The notes beneath the pieces were generated by a model. The model saw nothing but the letters and a program-made list of their open reading frames with translations, searched no databases and was not told the DNA's origin. A stretch of DNA of 64,000 nt from Paenibacillus tyrphae (GTDB lineage: Bacteria > Bacillota > Bacilli > Paenibacillales > NBRC-103111): contig NZ_JAMZAW010000004.1 of NCBI RefSeq assembly GCF_024158745.1, positions 1-64,000 of the forward strand. The letters are read 5' to 3'. The position numbers and the translations under genes are program-made. This document shows positions 33,684-42,836 of the stretch, in pieces; within the stretch, counting starts at the first letter, position 1; each line of letters begins with the position of its first letter.

Positions 33684-34991
33684 TTATTGCTTTTTGCCGC
33701 TGCTGATGAGCTCTTTCAGACGGGTAGCCGCCGTATTGAGCGCCTCTTTCGGATCTTTGCCGTTGTTCCATACTTCCGTCAGCGCAGAATCAAGCGGATT
33801 CCAGACGCTGTCCATTTCCGGGATCGACGGCATCGGCTGCGAGTTTTTGAACTGCGCGACAAAACCGGAGATCATCGGATCGTTCTTGATTTGCGGGTCC
33901 TCTTGCGCCTCTTTGTTCGTCGGGATCGCTCCGACCTTCTTGTGCAGCAGAAGCTGCGCTTCTTTGCTGGAAGCGAATTTGGCGAACAGCTTGGCCGCGT
34001 TCGGATATTTCGAGAAGGAGTTGACGTACCATGCTTTTACCCCGGAGAACGATACCGCCGGCTTGCCTCCGATCGTCGGAATCGGAGCGATGCCGAGCTT
34101 GTCGCCAAGCGCTTTCTTGTAGCCGGCCAGCTCCCACGGACCGTTGATGTCCATCGCGACATCGCCTGACGTGAACAGCCCCCGCTTGATGTCCGGGTTG
34201 ATGTCGCCGGATTTCACGGGCAAAATTTCTCTCAAGCTGGAATACACTTTCATCCCTGCTATTGCGCCTTCGCTGTTTAAGCCGATATCGGTTTTGTCCG
34301 TGCCGTTTTTGCCGAACAGGTATCCGCCCGTCGAAGCGATGAACGGATAGTTGAAGTACGTATTGCCGGTTTCCCACATGATGCCGAATTTATTTTTGTC
34401 TTTGTTCGTGAACGTTTTGCTGAACGCAACGACGTCCTCGAACGATTTCGGAGCTTCCTTCACCAGCTCTTTGTTGTAGTACAGCGCATAAGTTTCAGCG
34501 GCCCGCGGGAAACCGTACAGCGTGTTGTTGAAGGTAACGGCTTGAATCGCGTTGTCCGTATTGTTTTTCCTCGTTTCCTCGGCAAACGAATCGTTCGGCA
34601 GAATCAATTGCGCCGATGCGGCCCGGCCCAAATGGTCGTGCGGAAACACCACCACGTCGGCGCCAACGCCTGCCGGACCGTCGTTAGTCAGTCGGGTAAC
34701 CTGGTCCGTCGGAGCGATTTCGTCGATCTGAACCGGAATATTGTATTTTTCGGTAAACAGCTTCGCTATTTCATCAGTGAACACGCGTTCATCTTTGCTC
34801 TCCCAGATTACCAGCTTGGCGCCCGTTTCCGGTGACAAAGCACCCGCTTCTCCTGCTGCCGCCGGCGACTGGGCGTTGTTGTTCGCGGCCGGAGTCTCGG
34901 CTTCCGGTTTGTTCGTGCCGGAGCAAGCTGCCATCGAGACGGATAAGGAAGATACGGCAACCAGCGCCAAGAGCTTTTTCTTAAATTCCAT
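33684..34991 (-). CDS. malE: maltodextrin/cyclodextrin-binding lipoprotein (MalE/CymE type)
   Basis: 435 residues. Lipobox SMAAC (about 18-22), then an Asn/Ala/Pro-rich linker and a family-1 solute-binding fold (GAKLVIWESKDERVFTDEIAKLF, DVVVFPHDHLGRAASAQLI, GDVAMDINGPWELAGYKKAL). It captures the oligosaccharide outside and delivers it to MalFG. The divergent LacI gene and shared operators imply induction by its own substrate. Confidence 0.9.
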   Translation of the reverse strand: MEFKKKLLALVAVSSLSVSMAACSGTNKPEAETPAANNNAQSPAAAGEAGALSPETGAKLVIWESKDERVFTDEIAKLFTEKYNIPVQIDEIAPTDQVTRLTNDGPAGVGADVVVFPHDHLGRAASAQLILPNDSFAEETRKNNTDNAIQAVTFNNTLYGFPRAAETYALYYNKELVKEAPKSFEDVVAFSKTFTNKDKNKFGIMWETGNTYFNYPFIASTGGYLFGKNGTDKTDIGLNSEGAIAGMKVYSSLREILPVKSGDINPDIKRGLFTSGDVAMDINGPWELAGYKKALGDKLGIAPIPTIGGKPAVSFSGVKAWYVNSFSKYPNAAKLFAKFASSKEAQLLLHKKVGAIPTNKEAQEDPQIKNDPMISGFVAQFKNSQPMPSIPEMDSVWNPLDSALTEVWNNGKDPKEALNTAATRLKELISSGKKQ

Positions 34992-35057
34992 TTTTTTGAG
35001 TACCCCTTTCAGATTCTAAGATAGTCGTCCTGCCTTCGCGCTTGCGAAAATCAATTC

Positions 35058-35074
35058 GCGCAAACCTTTGCACA
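35058..35074. promoter_or_regulatory. LacI-type operator O3
   Basis: A 17-mer with AAACCTTTGCACA, 14 of 17 matches to O1 at 35390-35406. It lies about 70 bp downstream of the predicted malE start site. Confidence 0.5.
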
Positions 35075-35125
35075 CCGAGCTGCAATACTTGTTAAAAACA
35101 ACTTAACTTCCGTCGACATTCTAGT

Positions 35126-35140
35126 TTGGAAACGCTTCAT
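35126..35140 (-). promoter_or_regulatory. cre-like site at the malE transcription start
   Basis: TTGGAAACGCTTCAT fits WTGNAANCGNWNNCW except at position 14, like the CGTase site. It lies just after the predicted malE start, where CcpA would block elongation. Confidence 0.5.
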
Positions 35141-35149
35141 TCACAACAC

Positions 35150-35190
35150 ATCATACCTCGTGCACGAAAAATTGTAAAAACGTTTGCACA
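35150..35190 (-). promoter_or_regulatory. malE promoter overlapped by LacI-type operator O2
   Basis: On the minus strand, TTTACA (35173-35178), 17 nt, TATGAT (35150-35155). The 17-mer at 35174-35190 (AAACGTTTGCACA core, 15 of 17 matches to O1) covers the -35 hexamer, so repressor binding should block initiation. Confidence 0.6.
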
Positions 35191-35389
35191 CGCCATTTTA
35201 GCCGATTTTGGCAAAATTACTCGCTCTGGTCCCCCTAATCCTTCCATTTTCTCAAGTTTCCAGCATTTCAAGCCGTAATTCAGGGAAAACAAACCATTTT
35301 GTGATCATTTTGAAAACGCATATTTACAACTTCCCTGCTTTTGCGCTAACATTAAACCTAAAATAGAATGCACTTGTGCATGCACTTTT

Positions 35390-35406
35390 GTTCAAACGTT
35401 TGCACA
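35390..35406. promoter_or_regulatory. LacI-type operator O1 before the regulator gene
   Basis: GTTCAAACGTTTGCACA, centred on the AAACGTTT palindrome common to LacI-family operators. A TTTACA-N18-TAACAT promoter (35323-35352) lies upstream, so this suggests autoregulation. Confidence 0.6.
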
Positions 35407-35550
35407 AAATCGCATTCTACATTTGGCGTCTCGGATATGTTACCATGGGGAACATACGCAGCCTCATTCCTGCAGGACAGCGTCCTGCTGCCAAACATCC
35501 CGCAAGAAAGCGGCTCTCCTATCACCAGAACATCCGGAGGTTATGGATCC

Positions 35551-36576
35551 ATGGCAATCACGATCGTCGACGTCGCCAAAAAAGCCGGTGTTTCCCCTTC
35601 CACCGTATCGCGCGTTCTTTCCAATCATCCCCGGATCAGTCCGGCGACCGCCGCCAAGGTGAGGGAAGTGCTGAAGGAGCTTGGCTATCACCCCAACATT
35701 ATGGCGAAGAGCCTCGTCTCCAAAACGACAAATACCATCGGTTTAATTTTGCCCAGACCGGCGGAAGAGCTGTTCCTGAACCTGTTCTTCTCCGAGGTGA
35801 TCCGCGGCATCGTTACCCAAGCGGCACGCACGGGGTACGATCTCATGATGACGACGGGGACAACGGAGCGGGAAGAGCTCGAAGCCGTTACCCGGCTTGT
35901 CAAAGGCCGGCGGGTCGATGGCGTGATTTTGCTGTATTCGCGTCAAAGCGATCCGCTCATTTCGTTCATGCTCGAGCACGGCTTCCCTTTTGTCCTGATC
36001 GGGCGAAGCGACGAATTTCCCGACATTTTGTCGGTGGACAACGACAACGTGCAGGCGGCTTACGATGCTACCCGCCACTTGATCGCCCAAGGGCACAAGC
36101 GCATCGGATTTGTGAGCGGCCCGCCGAATCTGATCGTTTCGGGCGACCGGATGAAAGGATATTTGCAAGCGCTCAAGGACGCCGGGATCGAAGCTCGCCC
36201 CGAATGGATCGTCGAAGGGGACTTTTTGCAGGAAAGCGGCTATCGTGCGATGTCGTTTTTCATGTGTCTCCCCGAACGTCCGACGGCGCTTGTGACGATT
36301 GACGACGTCGTCGCTTTCGGCGTGCTGCGGGGTCTGACGGAGCTCGGCTACAAGGTTCCGGACGATCTCAGCCTGGTCGGCTTCAACAACATCTCGTTGT
36401 CCGAGCTGTCGACGCCGCCGATCAGCTCCATGGATATCGGGATTTACCAGATCGGCTACACCGCTTCGCAAACGCTCATCCGGGCCGTAAAAGGCGAAGC
36501 TATGCCCCAAAAGCGCGTGATCATTCCCCACCGCCTGATCGTACGGGAATCGTCCCTCATTCAAGCTAAAGACTAG
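35551..36576 (+). CDS. LacI-family regulator of the maltodextrin/cyclodextrin locus
   Basis: 341 residues from the ATG at 35551 with CGGAGG upstream. The LacI headpiece is textbook (ITIVDVAKKAGVSPSTVSRVLSNHPRISPATAAKVREVLKELGYHPN) and is followed by a periplasmic-binding-protein-like ligand domain. It resembles MalR-type proteins. Copies of a 17-bp AAACGTTT-centred motif at the malE promoter, at its own promoter and inside the downstream GH15 gene are the likely targets. It is divergent from malE and co-directional with GH15. Confidence 0.88.
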   Translation: MAITIVDVAKKAGVSPSTVSRVLSNHPRISPATAAKVREVLKELGYHPNIMAKSLVSKTTNTIGLILPRPAEELFLNLFFSEVIRGIVTQAARTGYDLMMTTGTTEREELEAVTRLVKGRRVDGVILLYSRQSDPLISFMLEHGFPFVLIGRSDEFPDILSVDNDNVQAAYDATRHLIAQGHKRIGFVSGPPNLIVSGDRMKGYLQALKDAGIEARPEWIVEGDFLQESGYRAMSFFMCLPERPTALVTIDDVVAFGVLRGLTELGYKVPDDLSLVGFNNISLSELSTPPISSMDIGIYQIGYTASQTLIRAVKGEAMPQKRVIIPHRLIVRESSLIQAKD

Positions 36577-36590
36577 GAGAGATGCAGCAC

Positions 36591-38549
36591 ATGTACACAA
36601 CGAAAAAGCCTTACTTGATCGACGCGATCGTCGGAAATTCCCGTTTTCTCGCCTCCCTGGGCCGCACCGGCCGGATGTACCGCCTGTGGTGGCCGCATAT
36701 CGACTACCCGCAGCATGTGGACGAAATCCGCAGCGGCCTGTACATTGAGGGGACCACACCGGGGACGACTTGGTTTGACGGCGAGGAAGACGGCTGGCGG
36801 CACGAAGCCTCCTACGTGCCCCGGACGAACATGTTTAAGACAACGGCCGTTTCCGAGCGCTTCCCGCTGTCTGCGGAAACGGTCGATTACGCCGTTCCGG
36901 GCGAAGATTTCGTCGTCCGCCAGTATACATTCATGAACCGCGGCGAGACGCCGGTATCGTTCCGCTTTATGTATTACTCGTCGTTCCGCTCGATGGAAAC
37001 GCCTTTTTACCATACGACCCAGTTCGATGAAGCGCACGATTCGCTCATGCACCTGCGGCACGAGTATATTTTTTCGGTCTCCAGTTCAAACGTTTGCACA
37101 GGATATCAAGCCGGAGCTGCCGTGTGGGAAAACGCGCAGAGCGGCCATTTAAACGGGAACGGGATCGACATGAAGCCGGACGGCGCGCTGTGCTGGCACA
37201 TTGAAAAGCTGGAGCCGGGTGCAACTGTCGTGGTGCCCGTGTACATTGCCGCCGGGCAGACGCGCGAAGCCTCCCAGCAATCGCTGTCCAAAGCCAAAAG
37301 CCAACCGCATACGTACTGGTACGACTTCACGGAGAGCTACTGGCACCGGTTCCTGAACGATGCCGTGCCAGCTCCCGGATCGCGAAGCGAGATTCGCGAG
37401 CTGTACGAGCGTTCGCTGCTGGCGATGAAGCTGATGAGCGACGAGAAGTCCGGCAGCGTCGTGGCCGCTCCCGAATTCGACGAGCAATTTTCCCGCTGCG
37501 GGGGCTACTCTTACTGCTGGGGCCGCGACGCCGCGTTTATTACGACGGCGCTGGACCGCGTCGGCCTGACGGAGTTGTCCGCGAAGTTTTACGAATGGAC
37601 CCTCACGGCCCAGGACCCGGACGGCTCCTGGCAGCAGCGGCATTACCACGACGGCCGGCTGGCTCCGTCCTGGGGATTGCAGATCGACGAAGGCGCCTCG
37701 ATTATTTGGGGCATGTGGCAGCATTATCTGCAAGTCCAAGATGAAGCTTTCCTGCAAAACGTATGGCCGGCCGTCGAACGGGGCGCCCGCTTCCTTACCA
37801 GCTACATCGATGCGGAAACCGGCTTGCCCGCTTGCAGCATGGACCTATGGGAAGAGCGATTCGCCGAGCACACGTATTCGGCGGGTGCGGTTTTTGGCGG
37901 CTTGACGGCGGCAGCCTCTTTTGCCGAACGGCTCGGCAAGCCGGAGCTGGCAAGCGAATGGAGCCTCGCGGCGGAGCGCATCCGCCAGTCGATCGGTGAG
38001 CTGTGCTGGAACGAGGAGAAAGGCGCCTTCTACCGCGCTTTAAAGCTGGCGGTGCCGGAGTCTGTATATCGCGAAGCCCAGCAGCAAGGACTCGGCACCT
38101 CCGTAAGCGTCAATGCAAAAGGGTATACGACTTACTTTCTGGAGCACGACCCGATCGTCGATATCAGCCTGATCGGCATCTCCGTTCCATTCGGCGTCTT
38201 CCCTGCCGACGATCCGCGAGTCGTCCGCACGGCCGATACGATCGAGCAATACTTGACGTCCCCCGCGGTCGGCGGCATCAAGCGTTATGAGAACGACCAT
38301 TACATCGGCGGCAATCCGTGGATCTTAACGACGCTGTGGCTGTGCCATTACCGCATTCATCGCGGGCAATACGCCGAAGCCAAGTCACTCCTGCAATGGG
38401 CGCTCGATCACCGGACGGCGGCAGGGCTGCTGCCCGAGCAGGTTGACAAGCAAACGGGAGAAACCGCTTGGGTCGTTCCGTTGACTTGGTCGCACGCGAT
38501 GTTTATTTTAGCCGTCACCCTGCTGGCGGAGCATGGACAATTGGATTAA
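36591..38549 (+). CDS. glycoside hydrolase family 15 (glucoamylase-like), cytoplasmic
   Basis: 652 residues from the ATG at 36591, 9 nt after AGGAGAG. No signal peptide. An N-terminal beta-sandwich domain of about 260 residues precedes the (alpha/alpha)6 catalytic domain, with GGYSYCWGRDAAFITTALD, CSMDLWEERFAEHTYS (catalytic Glu candidate), and GLLPEQVDKQTGETAWVVPLTWSHA (second Glu). It should release glucose from the non-reducing end of imported maltodextrins. It lies 14 nt downstream of the lacI gene, in the same unit, and contains an operator copy at 37084-37100. Confidence 0.88.
   Translation: MYTTKKPYLIDAIVGNSRFLASLGRTGRMYRLWWPHIDYPQHVDEIRSGLYIEGTTPGTTWFDGEEDGWRHEASYVPRTNMFKTTAVSERFPLSAETVDYAVPGEDFVVRQYTFMNRGETPVSFRFMYYSSFRSMETPFYHTTQFDEAHDSLMHLRHEYIFSVSSSNVCTGYQAGAAVWENAQSGHLNGNGIDMKPDGALCWHIEKLEPGATVVVPVYIAAGQTREASQQSLSKAKSQPHTYWYDFTESYWHRFLNDAVPAPGSRSEIRELYERSLLAMKLMSDEKSGSVVAAPEFDEQFSRCGGYSYCWGRDAAFITTALDRVGLTELSAKFYEWTLTAQDPDGSWQQRHYHDGRLAPSWGLQIDEGASIIWGMWQHYLQVQDEAFLQNVWPAVERGARFLTSYIDAETGLPACSMDLWEERFAEHTYSAGAVFGGLTAAASFAERLGKPELASEWSLAAERIRQSIGELCWNEEKGAFYRALKLAVPESVYREAQQQGLGTSVSVNAKGYTTYFLEHDPIVDISLIGISVPFGVFPADDPRVVRTADTIEQYLTSPAVGGIKRYENDHYIGGNPWILTTLWLCHYRIHRGQYAEAKSLLQWALDHRTAAGLLPEQVDKQTGETAWVVPLTWSHAMFILAVTLLAEHGQLD
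37084..37100. promoter_or_regulatory. LacI-type operator inside the GH15 coding region
   Basis: The 17 bases are identical to O1 (35390-35406). They encode SSNVCTG in the GH15 protein. It is about 0.5 kb into the gene and 1.7 kb from O1, so it could act as a roadblock or looping site. Confidence 0.5.
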
Positions 38550-38556
38550 ACTATAC

Positions 38557-38594
38557 AAGCCCTTGGTTCTCCCGACGGGAGCGGCCAAGGGCTT
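38557..38594 (+). terminator. terminator after the GH15 gene
   Basis: AAGCCCTTGG pairs with CCAAGGGCTT, with a perfect inner CTCCCG/CGGGAG hairpin. It is followed by a weak T-tract. Confidence 0.65.
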
Positions 38595-38649
38595 GATTTA
38601 TGTTCCGGGACATTTCGCTGTGAATACGGCGGTTGGTTGCCTGACGCGT

Positions 38650-40038
38650 TTACCTTGGAGCGGGATATTCGTTCAATCCGGCCCAGCCGGTGCCCGGGCC
38701 GATTTCCCCGGTCTCCCCATTCCCTGCCCGGACATCCTCCTTCTCCAGAAACGGCGTAATTTTTACCCAATCGATGTACATCTTGTCGGTGGCAAAGTTA
38801 GGCGTTCCTGCCCATTCCTTAGGAAACCAGACGCCAAGCCAAAATTTCGAGGCCGCCCGGGGAACGTTCGTATAGCTCGTATAAATCAGCTTATTGTCGA
38901 TGTAGAAATCGACTCTCTTCGGATCGGTATGCCAATCGAGCCGGTACACATGCCAATTGCCGTCGATCTGCTCCGGAAAGTCCGTCACCTGCGAAGTATT
39001 CCGCGCTTCGACGACCCAGGTCGTCGTCATGATCTTTCGGAGGCTCTTGTCACCGGGCGCTTCGAAGTCGATCTCATGATTAACCTCGCTGTTATTGAAA
39101 AAAGTCCAGAAGGCGGACACCGCGCCAAGCTTCGGCAATATTTTGGCTCTCACTTCATAGCTTCCTGACGCATAGGCATATTTCGTCACGATGGACGCCC
39201 CGGTTCGTTTGCCGTCCGCCCGCGTCGAGCCGTCCCGGTTAATTCCCCGAATCGGTCCGCTGTAAAGATCGCCGTTGCCGGTTAGCTCCACGATGCCATC
39301 CCGAGTGATGGCCACATTGGCCGGAAGCACGCCGCCGTTCACGTCTTGACCGCCCCATTGCTGCTTCGCAATCAGCCATTTTTCAGGGTCGATGCCGTTC
39401 TTGAAATCGTCGAAGAACACGCCAGGGGGATGCGGCGGCGGGAGCGGACCTACCGACTTGACCGGCGGATCTTCGTCCGGCAAGCTGCCGCCGATCTTGA
39501 GAGCGACGTCATCGACATAGGCGAATTTGCCGTTGTCCGGATTTTTGTAAACGTAAACCTGCACTTTTCGGGTGCCGGGAACCGTCCGGAACGAGAGCGA
39601 CTTCTTCTCGTAAGCCGTAGATTCGAAGCTCATCATAAATTTGCCGCCCGCCAGCTTCTTGTCGGTGGCATCAAGGCAGTCCGCTCCGATCCAGGCTTTT
39701 TCACCCGGGGTGCCGGCTTTGCCCGCGCCGCTTAACGTAACGATCGTATTTTCGCCTATCCCGTCAATCTTTTGCCCCATGCCGCCTTCAGTGGGACCAA
39801 GCTTCAGTGCCTTGGCTCCGCTTTGAACGTCGGTGGTTACGACGGTTGCCGATCCCCAATCCTCCCAGTCGATCTTGCCCTGTTCGAAGCCTCCGTTTTT
39901 CACCAGATTCGTATCAGCCGGAAGCGGCCCTGCGGCGAGTGACGGCGCCGGGACGGAATAGATCAATGCCGAGAGCATGGACAAACCCAGAAGAGCGCTT
40001 ACAACAACGCGAAAACTTCGATTGGTCTTTTTATTCAC
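38650..40038 (-). CDS. secreted GH16-family glucanase-like enzyme with N-terminal carbohydrate-binding domain
   Basis: 462 residues from the GTG at 40038 (GGGAGGAG upstream). A signal peptide is followed by a CBM4/9-like jelly roll (NLVKNGGFEQGKIDWEDWG through DDVALKI), a Pro-rich linker and a GH16 domain with the active-site strand EVNHEIDFEAPG (E-x-D-x-E). GH16 enzymes retain configuration and cut beta-1,3(-1,4)-glucans, agars or related galactans. The exact substrate is not decided by what I can see. Its own promoter is presumed; a terminator sits at 40125-40178. Confidence 0.8.
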   Translation of the reverse strand: MNKKTNRSFRVVVSALLGLSMLSALIYSVPAPSLAAGPLPADTNLVKNGGFEQGKIDWEDWGSATVVTTDVQSGAKALKLGPTEGGMGQKIDGIGENTIVTLSGAGKAGTPGEKAWIGADCLDATDKKLAGGKFMMSFESTAYEKKSLSFRTVPGTRKVQVYVYKNPDNGKFAYVDDVALKIGGSLPDEDPPVKSVGPLPPPHPPGVFFDDFKNGIDPEKWLIAKQQWGGQDVNGGVLPANVAITRDGIVELTGNGDLYSGPIRGINRDGSTRADGKRTGASIVTKYAYASGSYEVRAKILPKLGAVSAFWTFFNNSEVNHEIDFEAPGDKSLRKIMTTTWVVEARNTSQVTDFPEQIDGNWHVYRLDWHTDPKRVDFYIDNKLIYTSYTNVPRAASKFWLGVWFPKEWAGTPNFATDKMYIDWVKITPFLEKEDVRAGNGETGEIGPGTGWAGLNEYPAPR

Positions 40039-40124
40039 AACGCAACTCCTCCCTTCCATCATTTGGACTATCATAAGCGAGCCACCAGGAATGCGTCAAC
40101 CTTTTCTGTAAATAAAATGAAGAA

Positions 40125-40178
40125 AAACACCGGTCTTGTCGAACTCCGAACCCGGAGTCGATCCGACCGATGTTTTTT
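40125..40178. terminator. bidirectional terminator between GH16 promoter region and kinase gene
   Basis: AAACA-CGGTC-TCGA-CTCCG pairs with CGGAG-TCGA-GACCG-TGTTT, with T-runs on both strands. It ends the minus-strand two-component operon. Confidence 0.7.
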
Positions 40179-40201
40179 TCCTGCGTGACTTGCTTTCCGG
40201 C

Positions 40202-41956
40202 TTACAACATAAAATAAAAACTGACGCCCTTCTCGGTATTCGTTACCCCGTACCGGCTTTCGTGCAGCTCCAAAATATGCTTGACGATCGCCAATCCCAA
40301 CCCCGTTCCGCCGGTTTTCCGGTTGCGGGACCGTTCCGCACGGTAAAATCGTTCCCAGATGTCATCCAATTGATCCTCGGGAATGTTCTCTCCCTCGTTG
40401 TCGATGGAGACTTTAAGCCGTTCCCCGTCGCTCTCGATGCGGACGGTAATTTCACTGCCGGGCACGGCATGACGGATCGCATTGATCAAGATGTTGAACA
40501 GCACCTGCTCGACTTTGGATTGATCCGCATAAACAGGATGCTCGCCCGCAGCCATGTGAACGACCTTCAATCCCTTTTCGTTCAAATGATGCGACAGCTT
40601 GTCAACGATATCCTCGATCAGCTCGCTTACCATAAACCGGCTCTTCTTCAGCTTGATGGTCTTCGATTCCAGCTTGGTCAGCTCCAGCATATCTTTGACG
40701 AGATCTTCCATTTTTCCCGTTTCGTCCAGTATCACTTCCAGATATCTTTCGCGCTTGCTTTCGCTAATGCCGTCCCGCAGCCCCTCGGCGAACCCCTTGA
40801 CAATGCTGAGCGGCGTTTTCAATTCATGGGAAGCGTTGGAGACGAACTCCTTCTGCCGCTGCTCCATCCGCTGCTTCTGCTCCATATCCGCCCTAAGCTG
40901 CTCGTTAGCCTGATGCAGCTCCTTTAACGTATGATCGAGCGATTCGGACAAGCTGTTCAAACTGTGGGACAAGCTGCCGAACTCGTCGCTGCTCTGGATG
41001 GGCGATTTGGCGGAGAAGTCCAATTTGGCCATGCGCAGCGCGATTTTATTAAGCGTTAGGAGAGGCTTGGTCACGAATTTGGAGAAAATCAGCGAGAGCA
41101 GCAAAATCAGTATGATGCCCCCAACCCCGATATACAGGTAAAACAGCCGCAGCGCATCATATGCCTCGCTAATCTGCTGCAGCGACGTGATCGCGAAGAG
41201 CAGCTCGCTCACTTTGCCCTCACGCATCACGGGCTGAACCGCGATAAAGCTGCGCACGCCGGTAATCGTCTCCGTCCATTCCTTTTCGATCATCCGGCCG
41301 CTCTGCAATTCGGCTTTCTGGTCATCGGTAAGCGGGAACCAATCGTCAATAGCAAGGTATAATAAGCCCTGGCGCAAGTTCCATATATTCGGGCTGGGCA
41401 GCAGCGCGTCCGTTATGACGCCGGAAATTTGCTCCAACGGCCCCTCAATGCCGCTCGTTTCCGCGTTACCGATGTCCTTCATTCCGGCTTTTTTTATGAC
41501 GACCGGATAGATCAGGTCTTTGGCCTGATCGTCCTCGTATACGCCCTCCACCTGTATCCGGTCGCCGCGCTGCAAATGGGCCGCCAGCAATTCCTTCTGA
41601 TCGGAATCGGACATCAGCATTAAGGAAATCTTGACCGAAGCGCCTTTGTCGTCACGGATGACGATGCGAAAAAAATTGTCGTACTTCACTTTTCCTTCCA
41701 GATTCAAGATCGCGAGCTGGGCTTTATTTTGGCTGATAAACAGCCCCATCTCGCGGGTGATGCGCGGCTCGTCCCAACGGTTCGACGCATATTGCTCGCT
41801 GAAGGACTGCAGCTTTCTTTCCAACCCGTCCAATCGCTGATTCTGGTAAAATTTCTCGAAAAACAGCAACTGCCCGAGCAGAACGATCGCGTAAAACAAC
41901 ATGAAAAAAGACGCTGTGATCGCGAACAGCTTGAAGGTAACGCCGCCTCTTTTCAT
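40202..41956 (-). CDS. sensor histidine kinase
   Basis: 584 residues. Membrane segments at about 10-32 and 270-292 flank a large extracellular sensor domain. HAMP, a coiled linker, HisKA (SNASHELKTPLSIVKG), HATPase_c N box (FNILINAIRHA) and G box (GGTGLGLAIVKHI) follow. The stop of the regulator overlaps this start by 4 nt. The Ser/Thr-rich extracellular region was not assigned to a family. Confidence 0.9.
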   Translation of the reverse strand: MKRGGVTFKLFAITASFFMLFYAIVLLGQLLFFEKFYQNQRLDGLERKLQSFSEQYASNRWDEPRITREMGLFISQNKAQLAILNLEGKVKYDNFFRIVIRDDKGASVKISLMLMSDSDQKELLAAHLQRGDRIQVEGVYEDDQAKDLIYPVVIKKAGMKDIGNAETSGIEGPLEQISGVITDALLPSPNIWNLRQGLLYLAIDDWFPLTDDQKAELQSGRMIEKEWTETITGVRSFIAVQPVMREGKVSELLFAITSLQQISEAYDALRLFYLYIGVGGIILILLLSLIFSKFVTKPLLTLNKIALRMAKLDFSAKSPIQSSDEFGSLSHSLNSLSESLDHTLKELHQANEQLRADMEQKQRMEQRQKEFVSNASHELKTPLSIVKGFAEGLRDGISESKRERYLEVILDETGKMEDLVKDMLELTKLESKTIKLKKSRFMVSELIEDIVDKLSHHLNEKGLKVVHMAAGEHPVYADQSKVEQVLFNILINAIRHAVPGSEITVRIESDGERLKVSIDNEGENIPEDQLDDIWERFYRAERSRNRKTGGTGLGLAIVKHILELHESRYGVTNTEKGVSFYFML

Positions 41957-42633
41957 CGGTCCTCCTCAAATTTATAGCCGGCGCGGATGACGGTGCGGAT
42001 ATGCCGTGCCTCGTCCCCCAGCTTCCCGCGCAATTTTTTAATATGGGTGTCGACGACCCTCGGATCGCCGAAATAATCGAACCCCCATACCTGATTCAGG
42101 ATCGCTTCGCGGGATAGGACGATCCCTTCGTTTTTAACCAAATAAAGCAGCAGTTCATATTCTTTGGGCGTCAGCTCGACCTCAAGCCCTTCCATTTCGA
42201 CGCGGTGCGATCGTTTGTTGACGGTGACCCGGCCGAAGCTGAGCATATGATCCTCTTTACCGACCGTCCCCTCGACGCGTTTCATCAACGTTTTGGCGCG
42301 GGCGACGAGCACCTTCGGGCTGAACGGCTTGGTAACGTAATCATCGGCGCCCAGCTCGAAGCCGAGCATTTTGTCGTCGTCCTCCGATTTCGCGGTCAGG
42401 ATGATAATTGGAATCGCCGATTTGGCGCGAATCCGCTTGCATACGATCCATCCGTCCAGCTCCGGCATCAAAATATCCAGAATGACGAGATCCGCATTCA
42501 GTCCATCCAGCATGTCCAATGCTTGCCTGCCGTTCTCCGCCTCGTAGACGGTCCACTGCTCCCTTTCGAAATAATCCGCCACAATCTCGCGAATGAGGCT
42601 CTCATCTTCGATGAGAAGAACTTTTCGTTCCAT
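41953..42633 (-). CDS. OmpR/PhoB-family response regulator
   Basis: 226 residues. Receiver: EDESL acidic pair, LVILDILMPE phospho-Asp, ILTAKS, VTKPFS. DNA-binding winged helix: LTPKEYELLLYLVKN and RVVDTHIKKLRGKLG. It is first in the operon with its kinase and divergent from the AI-2E-family permease gene, with a 203-bp intergenic region. Confidence 0.9.
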   Translation of the reverse strand: MERKVLLIEDESLIREIVADYFEREQWTVYEAENGRQALDMLDGLNADLVILDILMPELDGWIVCKRIRAKSAIPIIILTAKSEDDDKMLGFELGADDYVTKPFSPKVLVARAKTLMKRVEGTVGKEDHMLSFGRVTVNKRSHRVEMEGLEVELTPKEYELLLYLVKNEGIVLSREAILNQVWGFDYFGDPRVVDTHIKKLRGKLGDEARHIRTVIRAGYKFEEDR

Positions 42634-42836
42634 AGCGATGACAACTCCTGTTTATCCGGTAACGTGCTCTAACGTACTTACCTGTTCAATTATACATGAA
42701 TCTTGTGTTTTTCGTGTGTCCCGGGGAGCAATTAAAACAAGAGCCTTCTTTCGCCGATAGGACACATGAAGTACACAACGGCGCGTTATAATGTCCGCAG
42801 ACAAACTTGGCGCGTTCCCATCGAAAGGATGTTCGT

